Positions 36,125 to 47,757 are shown, numbered from the stretch's first letter. The stretch: 64,000 bases of DNA from a bacterium (GCA_016716565.1 JADJWC010000003.1:496001-560000), one strand, 5' to 3'. Made by a program: numbers and translations. Notes: generated by a model not told the origin, from the sequence alone.

Positions 36125-38218
36125 TTGAAAGAGATCAGTTCAGAGGCTATACGTAATATTGCATTAGTCGGTCACGGCGGAGGCGGCAAAACAACATTAT
36201 CAGAAATTATTCTTTACACAGCTAAAGAAACTAACAGGATCGGAAAAATCGAAGATGGTAATACCGTTTCCGATTATACTCCTAATGAAGTTGAAAAACA
36301 GATCTCGATATCATCCTCTTTAATGAATATAGAATGGAATAATACCAAAATTAATATCATTGATGCTCCGGGATTTTCTGATTTCGTTGGTGATGTAAAA
36401 AGTGCTCTAAAAGTTTGTGATAATGCAGTGATGGTAATCAAATCTGTTGAAGGAATTGAAGTTGGTACGGATTCGGCAAAAAATATTATCGATGAATACA
36501 AACTGCCATCTTCTGTTATCATTAATAAAGTTGATAGTGAACATTCAACTTTTTTTGAAACCTTTGAAGCAGTGAAGGAAAGAATTCATCAAGGATCAAC
36601 GATCATTACTTTCCCTGTATCGGAAGGACTTCATTTTAATGCAGTTGTTGATATAGTTGCTATGAAGGCTTATACTTTTGGTGAAGCTGGAAGCCGGACT
36701 GTTACTGAATCCGATATTCCTGCAGATGTAAAAGAACAGGCAGAGGATTTCCGAACTCAGTTAATAGAAAAAGTTGCTGAGTATTCAGAAGATTTAATGA
36801 ATAAATATTTTGAGGAAGGTTCTCTCTCAGAAGCTGATTTAAAGAAAGGATTAAAAGCTTCAATCGTGAATGGAAACCTGCTTCCGGTATTTGCTGTATC
36901 TGCAAATAAAGCGGTCGGCATTAATAATTTTCTGGATTTTGTGAGCAATTATTTTCCTTCACCTGTGGACAGAGGACCAGCTCCAGCCAAACTTGCAGGA
37001 AAAAATGAACCTGTAATGGTTAAAGTTGATTCTAACGCTGAACCCGTACTTTTCATTTTCAAAACAATTTCTGAACAGCATGTAGGTGAACTTTCGCTCT
37101 TTAAATTATACTCAGGTAAAGTTTCGCCTGGTCTGGATCTTATGAATGAAAATAACAATAAGGTTGAAAGATTAAACCAACTGTTCACATTGAACGGACA
37201 CAACAGAAAGGATATTGCTCAGGTTGTTGCAGGAGATATTGCTGCAGTAGTAAAACTAAAAGACACTCATACAAATAATACACTGGCTTCTAAAAATTAT
37301 TCGGTTATCATTAATCCTATTGAATTTCCAGAGCCTGTTATCCGCGGTGCAATTAAAGCGAAAGCAAAAGGTGATGAAGACAAAATTGCAACAGGACTTC
37401 ACACATTGCACGAGGAAGATCCGTCATTCAACGTAAACTTTGATCCGGAAATCTCACAGACGATCATATCAGGCCAGGGTGAACTGCAGCTTTTACTTGC
37501 TGTTAAAAGATTGAAGGACAGATACGGAGTTGATGTTGATCTTGTTGAACCGAGAATTCCATTCCGCGAAACTATAAAAGCAATTGCTAATGACGTTGAA
37601 TATAAACATAAGAAGCAGTCGGGTGGACGTGGTCAGTACGGGCATATACATATTAAAATGGAACCTCTTCCGAGAGGTAAAGGATTTGAGTTTGTTAATG
37701 CAATTGTTGGTGGAGTTGTTCCGGGTAGATTCATTCCAGCAGTCGAAAAAGGAATTATTGAAACAATGACGAAGGGTGTACTTGCTGGCAATCAAGTTGT
37801 TGATGTTAAGGTAACACTTTTTGATGGGACTTATCACACTGTTGACTCTGATGAAATGTCATTCAAGATTGCGGCAAGCCAGGGATTTAAAAAAGGATTC
37901 CTTGAAGCAAAACCTGTGCTGCTTGAACCTATTTTTGAAATCGAAGTTAAAGTTCCGGAAGAATATATGGGCGATGTTATGGGAGATATCTCCAGCAAGC
38001 GTGGAAAGATTTTAGGAATGGATAGTGATGGAAGATTTCAGATTATTAAAGCGCTCGTGCCTCTTGCTGAACTTTACAAGTATTCTTCACACCTTAGAAG
38101 CTTAACACAGGGAAGAGGAGTTCATAAACGACGGTTTGATCATTATGAAGAAATGCCGAAAGAAATTGAGCAGAAGGTAATCGAGGAATACAAGAAATCA
38201 AAAGAAGAAGAAAATTAA
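36125..38218 (+). CDS. EF-G paralogue (EF-G2-like translational GTPase)
   Basis: A 697-residue five-domain GTPase of the EF-G superfamily. The P-loop reads GHGGGGKTT instead of the usual AHIDAGKTT, the G3 motif is DAPGFSDF and G4 is INKVDS. The switch I region EKQISIS lacks the RGITI seen in canonical EF-G. The domain IV tip (KKQSGGRGQYGHIHI) and the conserved EPIFEIEVKVPEEYMGDVMGDISSKRG of domain V are present. This matches the EF-G2 group, which binds GTP but whose cellular role is poorly known; it is probably not the main translocase. AGGAGG precedes the start codon, a TTG at 36125. A terminator follows. Confidence 0.88.
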   Translation: MKEISSEAIRNIALVGHGGGGKTTLSEIILYTAKETNRIGKIEDGNTVSDYTPNEVEKQISISSSLMNIEWNNTKINIIDAPGFSDFVGDVKSALKVCDNAVMVIKSVEGIEVGTDSAKNIIDEYKLPSSVIINKVDSEHSTFFETFEAVKERIHQGSTIITFPVSEGLHFNAVVDIVAMKAYTFGEAGSRTVTESDIPADVKEQAEDFRTQLIEKVAEYSEDLMNKYFEEGSLSEADLKKGLKASIVNGNLLPVFAVSANKAVGINNFLDFVSNYFPSPVDRGPAPAKLAGKNEPVMVKVDSNAEPVLFIFKTISEQHVGELSLFKLYSGKVSPGLDLMNENNNKVERLNQLFTLNGHNRKDIAQVVAGDIAAVVKLKDTHTNNTLASKNYSVIINPIEFPEPVIRGAIKAKAKGDEDKIATGLHTLHEEDPSFNVNFDPEISQTIISGQGELQLLLAVKRLKDRYGVDVDLVEPRIPFRETIKAIANDVEYKHKKQSGGRGQYGHIHIKMEPLPRGKGFEFVNAIVGGVVPGRFIPAVEKGIIETMTKGVLAGNQVVDVKVTLFDGTYHTVDSDEMSFKIAASQGFKKGFLEAKPVLLEPIFEIEVKVPEEYMGDVMGDISSKRGKILGMDSDGRFQIIKALVPLAELYKYSSHLRSLTQGRGVHKRRFDHYEEMPKEIEQKVIEEYKKSKEEEN

Positions 38219-38236
38219 TTCTCTGATAAATTAAAC

Positions 38237-38263
38237 AGGCGGATAATATCCGCCTTTATTTTT
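38237..38263 (+). terminator. Rho-independent terminator after the EF-G paralogue
   Basis: AGGCGGATA (38237-38245) with TATCCGCCT (38247-38255), followed by TTATTTTT. Confidence 0.85.
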
Positions 38264-38276
38264 ATTAATATATTAT

Positions 38277-38783
38277 ATGAAAAATCTTTGGTCTCCCTGG
38301 AGATCTAACTATATCGAATCATTTAGAGAAGAACAATCGTCTGGTGGATGCATTTTTTGCGAAGCATTGGATAAAGAGGTATCTGATCTAAACAATCTTC
38401 TTGTCCGTAAATCAAAAAATACCTTGGTGATGCTGAACCTCTATCCATATAATAATGGTCATCTGATGATCGTTCCAAAGAGACATCTTGGTTCTGTTGA
38501 GCAGCTCAGTGCAGAAGAATCTCATGAATTAATGGATGAAATTATATTAGCTGAGATGATACTTCAGAAAGTATATTCACCGCAGGGATTCAATATCGGT
38601 GCGAATCTAGGTAGAGCAGGCGGTGCAGGAATAGAAGACCACATTCATTTTCACATTGTGCCCAGATGGAATGGTGACACGAACTTTATGCCTGCAATCG
38701 GTGAAGTGAAAGTAATCTCGCAGGAACTTTCGATAACCAAAGAAAAGCTGATAGCCGGTTACCAAGAATTAATTAAAAAGTAA
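38277..38783 (+). CDS. HIT-family hydrolase (Ap4A phosphorylase-like)
   Basis: A 168-residue protein of the histidine triad superfamily. It begins MKNLWSPWRSNYI, a signature of the HIT subgroup around 160-170 residues, has a zinc-type CIFCEA motif, NLYPYNNGHLMIVPKRH, and the triad itself, HIHFHIVPRW. Such proteins hydrolyse or phosphorolyse dinucleoside polyphosphates or AMP-linked substrates. It is separated from the upstream gene by a terminator and lies 34 nt before a lipoprotein gene on the same strand. Confidence 0.92.
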   Translation: MKNLWSPWRSNYIESFREEQSSGGCIFCEALDKEVSDLNNLLVRKSKNTLVMLNLYPYNNGHLMIVPKRHLGSVEQLSAEESHELMDEIILAEMILQKVYSPQGFNIGANLGRAGGAGIEDHIHFHIVPRWNGDTNFMPAIGEVKVISQELSITKEKLIAGYQELIKK

Positions 38784-38817
38784 TTATCTAATCTCCCCCA
38801 ATATTTAAAAAGCCAAA

Positions 38818-39360
38818 ATGATGAATTACAAATCCCGCGTTATCTTTTTTTTACTTTTAATTTCAATCACAATTCTCTCAATTTCCTGCGGCAAGGAAGA
38901 GATTCCAAAATCAACTCTGGTAATAAAAGATAATTTGCTTTACAAACAGGGAAGTAATGTTCCATTTACAGGACGTGAAAGAGCACTCGTTGAAAATAAA
39001 ATAATTGAATACGATGTTAAAGATGGACTTAAGCATGGTGATTTCAGAATATTTTCAGAAGAAGGTGTTCTTGAAATGGAAGGACAGACTGATAGTAATC
39101 GGAATGTCGGTAAATGGAAATACTTTTATTCAGATGGTAAAATTGAATCCGAGGGAAATTTTGTTAATGATATACCTGAAGGACTCTGGATATGGAACTA
39201 TCCAGACGGTAAGAAAAAAGAAGAAGGACATTACAAGCAAGGAAAAAGAGTTGGCTTGTGGTATATCTACGATACAGCAGGAAATATCTCCTTCGAAAAA
39301 AATTATGATATAGAAGATTCAACTACAGTTGAAGACGAAGATTTGAAAATCATCGATTAG
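38818..39360 (+). CDS. MORN/YwqK-like repeat lipoprotein
   Basis: A 180-residue lipoprotein with signal VIFFLLLISITILSISC. The mature part has about three MORN-like units: GLKHGDFRIFSEEGVLEMEG, VGKWKYFYSDGKIESEG, EGLWIWNYPDGKKKEEG, and a final GLWYIYDTAGN. Proteins with this pattern are often labelled toxin-antitoxin YwqK family, but there is no toxin gene next to it, so that label should not be taken as function. A surface-exposed binding role is more likely. It ends with an acidic tail (DSTTVEDEDLKIID). Confidence 0.78.
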   Translation: MMNYKSRVIFFLLLISITILSISCGKEEIPKSTLVIKDNLLYKQGSNVPFTGRERALVENKIIEYDVKDGLKHGDFRIFSEEGVLEMEGQTDSNRNVGKWKYFYSDGKIESEGNFVNDIPEGLWIWNYPDGKKKEEGHYKQGKRVGLWYIYDTAGNISFEKNYDIEDSTTVEDEDLKIID

Positions 39361-39371
39361 AAATAATCAAA

Positions 39372-40226
39372 ATGATCCGAATCGGAACTTGTAGCTGGAA
39401 ATATGATTCCTGGAAAGGAATTGTATATTCAGAAAACAACAAGAAAAATTATCTGAAAGAATATTCAAAGAAATTCGAGACAGTCGAGATTGATCAATGG
39501 TTCTGGTCCTTATTCTCCCCGTCAAAAGTAGTCCTGCCTCAAAAGAAAGTTGCTGAAGAATATTCGAAATCTGTTCCGAAGGATTTTCTTTTCACCGTAA
39601 AGGTTCCAAACTCAATTACACTTACTCATTTTTATAAAGAGTCGAAGGAAGATGAGTTAAGAGCAAATCCGTATTTTCTTTCCATCGAAATTTTTCAAGA
39701 GTTCTTAAATTCTATCGAACCGATACTGGATCAAACGGGCTGCCTGATATTTCAGTTTGAATATTTGAACAAGCAGAAGATGAAATCGTTATCAGATTTT
39801 CAATTAAGATTTTCAGAGTTCAGAAAACAAATAAAAAATTCTCTTCTACCAATTGGAATTGAAATAAGAAATCCAAATTATCTCAATGAAAAATATTTTC
39901 GGTTTTTGATGGAACAAAAAATAGTCCCTGTTTTGCTTGAAGGATACTATATACCTCCTGTAATCGAGACATATTCAAAATTTAAAGAATATATCAGAGA
40001 GGTTGTTGTGCTCAGACTGCACGGACCCGACAGACAAGGAATCGAAAAAATATCTAATGAAAACTGGAACCAGATTTACATAAACCGCGATAAAGAAATT
40101 AATTCTTTAGTTGAGATGATAAAGGAAATGCAAAAGGATCAAGTTGATCTTTTTGTAAATGTAAATAATCATTTTGAAGGCTCGGCGCCACTTACGATTA
40201 AAAAGATCAAGGATAAACTGAGTTAA
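39372..40226 (+). CDS. DUF72 (YecE-like) TIM-barrel protein
   Basis: A 284-residue protein of the DUF72 family. It begins IRIGTCSWKYDSWKGIVY and continues with FETVEIDQWFWSLFS, FLFTVKVPNSITLTH, IGIEIRNPNYL and VVLRLHGPDR, all consistent with the family. DUF72 proteins have a TIM-barrel structure but no established activity. The ATG is 11 nt after the lipoprotein stop, so it shares that transcript. It precedes a tRNA gene. Confidence 0.88.
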   Translation: MIRIGTCSWKYDSWKGIVYSENNKKNYLKEYSKKFETVEIDQWFWSLFSPSKVVLPQKKVAEEYSKSVPKDFLFTVKVPNSITLTHFYKESKEDELRANPYFLSIEIFQEFLNSIEPILDQTGCLIFQFEYLNKQKMKSLSDFQLRFSEFRKQIKNSLLPIGIEIRNPNYLNEKYFRFLMEQKIVPVLLEGYYIPPVIETYSKFKEYIREVVVLRLHGPDRQGIEKISNENWNQIYINRDKEINSLVEMIKEMQKDQVDLFVNVNNHFEGSAPLTIKKIKDKLS

Positions 40227-40236
40227 AGTATGCTGG

Positions 40237-40265
40237 TTGATTTACTGTTTGCATAGTGTTAAATT
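40237..40265 (+). promoter_or_regulatory. Predicted promoter of the tRNA at 40281
   Basis: TTGATT (40237-40242), a 17-nt spacer, TAAATT (40260-40265); the tRNA starts 16 nt further on. Confidence 0.55.
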
Positions 40266-40280
40266 TGCTGCCACAAATTC

Positions 40281-40354
40281 GGGCCCATAGCTCAGTTGGT
40301 TAGAGCATCTGACTCATAATCAGAGGGTCGGTGGTTCAAGCCCATCTGGGCCCA
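40281..40354 (+). tRNA. tRNA with anticodon CAT (elongator Met or Ile2)
   Basis: 74 nt without encoded CCA. The acceptor stem GGGCCCA/TGGGCCC is fully paired, including G1-C72, so it is not an initiator tRNA. The anticodon stem TCTGA/TCAGA encloses CTCATAA. A CAT anticodon could be read by elongator tRNA-Met or, with lysidine at C34, tRNA-Ile2; the sequence alone does not settle this. Confidence 0.93.
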
Positions 40355-40358
40355 CAAG

Positions 40359-40389
40359 AAACCCTGCGGATCTTTCTGCAGGGTTTTTT
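40359..40389 (+). terminator. Rho-independent terminator after the tRNA
   Basis: AAACCCTGC (40359-40367), loop GGATCTTTCT, GCAGGGTTT (40378-40386), then T residues to 40389. Confidence 0.92.
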
Positions 40390-41192
40390 CTTTTAGCTTA
40401 TCCTGACTTTACAATTCTATTATTTAAAACTTTTTCTGGAGATTGAGAACTGAGCAACTTTTCGTGAAAATTTTTTAAGCCATCAAATTATTTATGAAAA
40501 ATTTATTTCAATCACGGATCAGAATAGTTGTGTAATTATGTTCAAATCGTAGGCCAGTTGAAAGTCAAACTTGTCGTTGAGAAATTTTGTAAGTAAAAAC
40601 AAACACTTAGAGCAATGTATCTAAAGCTAATCATCAGAGAAGAAATTGTTTGGCATTTTTTGTGATCACGGCGAAATTTTTTTTTATAAAAAAAGTCATA
40701 AAAAATTAATATCCAAATTTTTGACTCTTTAAAATTTTTTTATTAAGGTTGCATTAACTTTTGAAGCAAAAATTTAGGGCTATACCAACTTTCGAGGCTG
40801 TGCGGGTTTTAAAATAATTCTAATTAACTCATTATTATTTTATTGTTCTTCTCTCTTAGCGGAATAGGGATGCTGAAACTGAAATTAGTTATTCACTTAG
40901 CTTTTAAAAAGAGCTACTGGCTATGCACCACAAAAAAATAAAATTTTTTACAAAGAAAATTTTTATCGGGGAATTTCCTGAATTGGAAAATTCTAACCAT
41001 ACCAGTTTATTTTACTCAAACCTAACTAACTACCAATTACTCATTGATAATGCAGGAGGGCTTCATGGAGAATAATTTTCCACTCATCTTTCTGTTATAA
41101 TTGCTTTACAGGCGTGTGCTCGGGGTGCTTAACTGTAAAGCTAATTTGTGATCTTAAATAACTAATTTTTTTAATCTCATTTTGGAGGGATT
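40390..41192. other. Long intergenic region before the T9SS cargo cluster
   Basis: About 800 nt, very AT-rich, without a convincing gene. It contains poly-T and poly-A tracts (40676-40745), a TTGACT at 40721 that could be a -35 box without a clear -10 partner, and the hairpin at 41103-41141. The next gene has its ribosome binding site TGGAGGGA at 41182-41189. Confidence 0.6.
41103..41141 (+). promoter_or_regulatory. Hairpin in the leader of the large cargo gene
   Basis: GCTTTACAG (41103-41111) pairs perfectly with CTGTAAAGC (41133-41141) across a GC-richer 21-nt loop. It lies about 50 nt before the start codon and has no T tail, so it may regulate translation or mRNA stability. It does not match a riboswitch that I recognise. 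Confidence 0.4.
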
Positions 41193-44100
41193 ATGTTTTT
41201 AAAAATTTTCAAATTTATTCCCATTGTCTTCCTCCTGCTAGTTTTTGTATTTGGGCAAAATATTTTTGCACAAACAATTACAGCTTCATGGAGCTTTGAG
41301 GGGGTAACAACAACCAACACCGGTACTACGCCTATTATATCAGTAGGGAGTCCGTTAGCTGATGCTGGTGCTTTAACTGCAGGCTCTGCTTTTACTGCTC
41401 TGCACGCAAATGCATTAACAGTTTGGTCTAATCCGGCAGGCAACGGATCTGTCAAATCGGTTTCCTCAAACTATTGGACTGTTGGGGATTACTATCAATT
41501 TTCATTCAGCACAACAGGTTATAGTAACATTGCTATTACGTGGGATCAGATGGGAAGTAGTACTGGACCGAGAGATTTCAAAGTAAAGTAAAATCAGATG
41601 GTAAAATTTTACTGATGCTGCAGGTGGTGCTTACTCACTTCCCAATTTAACTTCTTGGTCAACTACCACTACAGCGCTCTGGTCAAGGAGATCTCTTGTC
41701 CTTAGCGGTGTGACAGGCTTGAATAATCAATCTACTGTTTATATCAGGCTGGTACAAACAACCACCACAAGCATCAATGGCGGTACTGTTGCTACTGCTG
41801 GAACTGGTAGAGTTGACAATTTTACTGTGACATCCGGCATCGTTGGTTTACCATTTAGCCAGGATTTTAATGCTGGTGTTAATTCACTAGCTTACTGGGG
41901 TGGCAACATGAATGTTACTACAAATCACGGAACTTTAGGTTCGAATGGACTAAACAGAAATTTATATTCAGGTGTTACAACTGCTTTTGCATTATCGCCT
42001 CAGATAGGAATCGGGCCGTTAACAGCTACATCGCAGCTTGAGTTTGATTACAGAATTGTGGACTATACTGGATATCCTAGCACGGCAACAATCATCGGGG
42101 CTAGTGATATATATAATATACAGGTCTCCACAGATGGAGGTCTGACATTCACTACTGTTTATACTATTAATTCCGCTAATCACGTTGTAACTACAAATTT
42201 TGCAAAGGTTATCATTCCGCTCGGTGCCTATGCTGGTAGTAATGCTGTTGTTAAATGGAACCTACAATGGGGTGCTGGCGATTATTATTTTGATATTGAT
42301 AACGTCTTTCTGCGAGAACCACCTGCAGGTCCACCAGCTCCCGCTGTTTTAGTTTCACCACTTAATGGTGCAACAAATATATTACTTACTGCTACATTAA
42401 ACTGGGCAAGTGGCGGTGGCACTCCGGAAACTGGTTACTATATTAATTTTGGTACTGATAATCCACCAACTAACATACTAAATAACTATGATAATGGTCT
42501 GAATACCTCATATACACCTGGTTCACCGTTAGCATATAACACAACATACTATTGGGAAATAATTCCTTATAATGGTAGTGGCAATGCAACAGGAACAGTT
42601 GTCTGGTCATTTACAACATTGGTTGATCCGACAGTATATTCATATCCATTTGTTGAAGGATTTGAAGCAGGAAATACAGATCAGACAGCTATAGTAGGTT
42701 GGACGCAGGAGGCCGTTACAGGTACGAGTATCTGGACTGCTAATAGCTCGCTAACAACTTATAATAGAACACCACGTACAGGTACATGGAATGCTTATTT
42801 ACGCTACGGAAATGAACGCTGGATGTTTAAGCCATTTCAATTAACAGGTGGTACCAGCTACACTTTTGAAATGTATGCTCGACAAGATGGTGCAACATCC
42901 ACTAATTCAAATATGACAGTAAGTTATGGTGATGCACCTAACGCTGCTGCAATGACTAATCCTATTGTAGCAACGACTGGGATTATTAATGGTGATTATC
43001 AAAGATTATTTGGCACATTTACACCAAGTACTACTGGTGTTTATTATATTGGAATCAAGGGATATATGAACTCTACACCGTGGTATATTTCGCTTGATGA
43101 TATATCTGTGTTTCTGACACCTGCAGTTCCAGTTTTTTCAATTGATCCAACTTCAAAAGCATTTGGCGAAGTTCAAATAAATACATCGTCAGCTAACCAG
43201 ACATTTACAATTTCTAATACTGGTGTTGGAACATTAACAATTACTGCTGGAAACATTTCGATAGTTGGTACCGATGCAAGCCAATTTGTACTAACAGATG
43301 GAAACACCTATCCGATAGAATTAGGTACAGGTGAAACAGCAACAGTAGATGTTAATTTCTCACCTACAACTGTTGGTGCAAAAACAGCAAGCTTACAAAT
43401 TGTTGACAACACCGCATTGGATGCTACGCATACAGTTCCTCTCACAGGTACAGGTGTTGATGCAACAATAACAACTCTACCATACACCCAGAATTTTGAT
43501 GGTGTAACTGCACCAGCATTACCGTTAGGTTGGACTGTAGAGAATACTAATGCTGATGCTGTTCTGTGGGTAAATTCTACATCTGCACCACGTTCTACAC
43601 CCAATAGTATGAGAATATCATACAACGCTTCACTCGCAATGGACGATTGGTTCTTTAGTCCGCCTATCCAACTTACCGGTGGTGTAACTTATAGAGTAAA
43701 CTTCTGGTATAGAGCAAGCGGATTTACTGAAAGTATGGAAGTGATGTGGGGTAGTGCACCAACTTCTGCAGGGATGACCGAAGGTCCAATTTTTGACAAT
43801 CCTGCATTTAGCTTTAGTACCTATACTGAAGGTAGTGGAATGTTTACACCAACTACAACAGGAACATATTTCATTGGATGGCATGGTTACAGTGCTGCTG
43901 ATCAATATTATATCTGTGTAGACGATGTAACGGTTGATGAAGCAACATACGGTAACTTAAATGGATTAGTTACAAATGCATTCACAACAAATCCTCTGGT
44001 TGGGGCAACTGTTACTGCTGGTCCTTATAGCACAACTACTAATGCTTCAGGAAATTATGAGTTCTTAAATATATTAACAGGAACGTATAATGTAACTGCA

Positions 44101-47100
44101 AGTAAATATGGTTATGCAAGCACAACCGTTACAGGCGTTATTGTAACAGATGGTGCTACAACTACACAAAATATTGCACTAGATGAGTTACTCTTCCCAG
44201 CAACTAATTTGGAAGCTGCCGTTACAGGTGATGATGTTCAGTTAACCTGGAATGCACCTCCAAATGTTGTGTTACAATGGGATGATGGTGTTAATTACGC
44301 CTCAATCGGCGTAAACGGCCCACTCGTATTTGATGTGGCTCATAGATGGCCAGTTGCTGATCTCACTGATTTAGGTGTTGATGGAAAGTATCTTAAGGTA
44401 GTTTATTTCTTCCCAGCTCAAGTAGCTGCCACTTATACAATAAAAGTATGGCAAGGAGCAAATGCTGGTTCATTAACTGAAGTATACTCACAGGCGGTTA
44501 CCTCACCTACAATAAATGCTTGGAATGAAGTAAATCTTACAACACCAGTGGAGATTGATGGTACACAAGAATTGTGGATTGGTTATAATATAAATACAAC
44601 TACTGGTTATCCAGCAGGCTGCGATGCAACTCTTGAGTATCCTGGTAAAGGAAATATGATATACTCAACAGATTTTGGTGGTGCTTGGGTTGAACTAACA
44701 GCTCTGAATCCAGCTTTAACATATGACTGGAATATTGCCGGCTACGTATATAATACCCTCACAGATGGTGAGGAAAGTGTTATAGCATTAGCAAAAAATA
44801 GCGAGGAAAAATCTCCTATTGTTAATAAAGAAAAACCAGATTTAAGCAATGGAATATTGTTACAAACTGGAAGCACAAATAACAACCGTTCGGATGTGGA
44901 GAGCAAACTCGTACATAATCGCAGTGGAGCAATTGATGCTACACTACTCGGTTATGATGTCTACAAAGATGATATATTAGTTGCAGATAACACGACCAAT
45001 TTATTCTATAACGATAATAATCTGCCTTTGGGAGTTTACAGCTACGAAGTGGTTGCAGTTTACTCAGAGGGTGAAGCCGCTCCTGCAGGTCCTGTTGTAG
45101 TTCAGATTGTACCTACACCAGGTACAATTCCGTTTACTGAGGACTTTGAAGGTAGCTGGCCAGGATTATGGACTGTTGTAAATGGTGCACAGACTAATCA
45201 ATGGTTTGTAGGAACTGCTGCTCTTCCTTATGCAGGCACCAAATCAGCTTACATCTCTAATGATGGCGGTACGACATACGCTTATACTAACACCGCTTCC
45301 AGCGTTGTCCATCTGTACAGAGATATTACATTTTCAGGTGGTTCAGGCGGTTATGAATTAAAATTCTGGTATAAAGGTATTGCAGAACCCGGTTGGGATT
45401 TCTTAAAGGTATATGTAGTTGATACTGATGTAATCCCGGTTGAAGCAGTACAATTACCTGCACTTAATCAGGTTGGAACCGAATACAATAATCAACTTGA
45501 TTATGTTGAAGCAACAATTCTATTACCATCTTCACTAACTGGGTCCACAAAACGATTAGTATTCAGCTGGAGAAATGACGGAGTTGATGGAGAACAGCCA
45601 CCAATTTCTTTTGATAATATTTCTCTTGTCGGCTTAGCTCTGATTGATGCAGAAGTAACTTCAATTGAACGACCTAACCTTACTGAAAATCTGGATGCAG
45701 TATTTAATCCTTCTGTAACTATTACCAATAATAGTGATGCAGCTCAGGATATACCTGTTTATGCAGAAATCTGGACTTCTGAAGGAACGTTTTTCCGAAA
45801 CACAATTGAAGATCCAAAACCAGTAGCTGAGAATATCAGCAAGGAGACAAAAAGCCTGAACGGTATTGAAATAACAAATCGTTCAAACTATACACCTCCA
45901 ACTTTGTCACCAGATGCTACTATCTTGAGTGAGGACTTTGAAGGTGGTGTAGTGCCTCCGACTGGTTGGACACTTGAATCACAAAATACATCGTTTACAT
46001 GGTATATAGATAATGCAAGTTTCCATTCAGGATTATATGGCATGACAGTCGACTATGATCCTGCTCTTGTTCCACAGGATGAGATATTAGTTTCGCCGGT
46101 AATTGATTTGAGTAGCTATACCGGCCAAACGATCAAGCTTAGTTTCTGGTGGTTAACCAGTTACTATTGGATGGTAAATCCATATGATAATGGTGATTTT
46201 ACCGTAGATATCTCAACTGATGGCGGTGCAACTTGGCCAACCAATTTATTTAATGAAGACGCTGTTGGTACTTTTACAAGCTGGGTTTGGTACGATGCAA
46301 ATCTCGGAACTCATATTGACTTATCTACTTATGCAGGTCAATCAAATGTTAAACTGAGATTCCGATACCTGGCAGTCGATGCTGCTCAATGCAGTGTTGA
46401 TGACATATTAATTTACACTGAATACACACCTGTACTTGTTTACAGTGACAATGTTACGGTTACAGGTTTAGGAAGTGGTGCTTCACAAGTTGTAAATTTT
46501 GATCCGTGGACAGCAACTCCGGAAGGTAATTATACTTTCAAAGCTTACACAGATCTGATTGGTGACTTAGTTCCAGCTAATGACATACTCAACAGAGAGT
46601 TTGTTGTTGTTGGCTCAACGACCTTCCAGCTATCAGTAAACTTACTCAACGGCTGGAATATGGTATCGATACCTGGACTACATCCGGTTGATCAGAATGT
46701 AGGTACGTGGTGGGCATATAGAGTAGCAGGCTCACAGGTATTCAAGTATCAAGGTGGATATACACAAGTAACAACAGCCACCCCGGGAGAGGGATACTGG
46801 ATGAAACAAGATGGAGCGAGACTGTATAACACAGGCGACGAATGGCCATCAGGCGGAATACAGATAGTAGCACACGCACCACTAGCAGGAAATTCAGGCT
46901 GGAATATGATAGGCGGATATGAGCTAAGTGTAACAGCAGCCAACGTAACCACAGTTCCAGGTGGACTGCAGAGTGGCCCAATCTTCAAGTATTCAGGCGG
47001 ATACACCGCAGCTACGACAATAGATCCTGGATTTGGCTACTGGATAAAGTTGACAGGCGCGGGACAGATAATCATACCGGAGACTATGGCAAAGGAAAGC

Positions 47101-47739
47101 AGGCCAGTAGAATACTTTGCTGAGGACTGGGGAAGAATAATACTGACAGATGCAGCAGGAGTAAGCTACACACTGTATGCAGTAAAGGGAGAAGTAGACC
47201 TAAGTCAGTATGAACTACCACCAGCACCACCGGCAGGGATGTATGATTTCAGGTTCACGAGTGGAAGGATAGCAGAAGACATCAACAGTGCAGTGCAGAC
47301 GATAGAGATGAGCGGAGTAGTATATCCATTGACAGTAAAGGTAGAAGGAATGGATATCAGGTTGATGGATGAAAGCGGAAAGATGTTGAACACAAATCTG
47401 AAATCAGGTGAAGATGTAGTGATCAGTGATGCAACGATACAGAAGCTGAAGGTAAGCGGAGAGTTGCTGCCGACAGTATATTCATTAGAGCAGAACTATC
47501 CGAATCCATTCAACCCAAGCACAGTGATAGAGTTCTCATTGCCGGAAGATGTGGCAAGTGTAAAACTCAGTATCTACAATGCATTGGGAGAAAAGGTAGC
47601 AGAGTTGGTTAACACATCACTGCAGGCTGGCAGATATCAATACCAGTGGAATGCAGGAAGTGTCGCAACCGGAATGTATATCTATGAACTGAGAACGGAC
47701 AAGTTCGTCTCAGTTAAAAAGATGTTACTCTTGAAGTAA
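41193..47739 (+). CDS. Very large T9SS-secreted multidomain surface protein, two frameshifts
   Basis: About 2182 residues after correction. After the signal peptide (IPIVFLLLVFVFGQNIFAQ) come choice-of-anchor/cleaved-adhesin beta domains (LPFSQDFNAGVN; YPFVEGFEAGN; LPYTQNFDGV), a choice-of-anchor D module (PTSKAFGEVQINT), a carboxypeptidase-regulatory-like domain (LNGLVTNAFTTNPLVGATV), Fn3-type pieces, a paired GWNM domain and the T9SS sorting tail starting LEQNYPNPFNPST. The frame breaks at 41586-41594 and at the A4 run 41604-41607 (one base short each), near residues 132-140. The C-terminal 372 residues are almost identical to those of the gene at 55702. No enzymatic domain is visible; adhesion or a surface layer role is inferred. 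Confidence 0.85.
46622..47739 (+). repeat. 1.1-kb direct repeat, copy A
   Basis: The end of this gene matches 59610-60729 almost base for base from about AACTTACTCAACGGCTGG... to the last 180 nt, where differences increase. It encodes the GWNM domain, the PPxPPxGxF(D/E)xRF module and the sorting tail. Confidence 0.9.
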
Positions 47740-47757
47740 TCAGATAAATAATTACAA

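Noticed and set aside
38818..39360. Antitoxin of a toxin-antitoxin pair (YwqK label)
   Set aside because: The protein is a lipoprotein with MORN-like repeats and no toxin-like gene is adjacent.
40281..40354. Initiator tRNA-fMet
   Set aside because: Positions 1 and 72 form a G-C pair and the anticodon stem lacks the three G-C pairs of initiators.
40676..40770. Promoter with TTGACT at 40721
   Set aside because: At 17 nt spacing the -10 would be TAAGGT; a TATTAA is only 14 nt away. Too weak to call as a feature.
46742..47006. Minus-strand open frames, also present at 59732-59996
   Set aside because: They are antisense to the conserved GWNM domain; they occur twice only because the DNA is duplicated.
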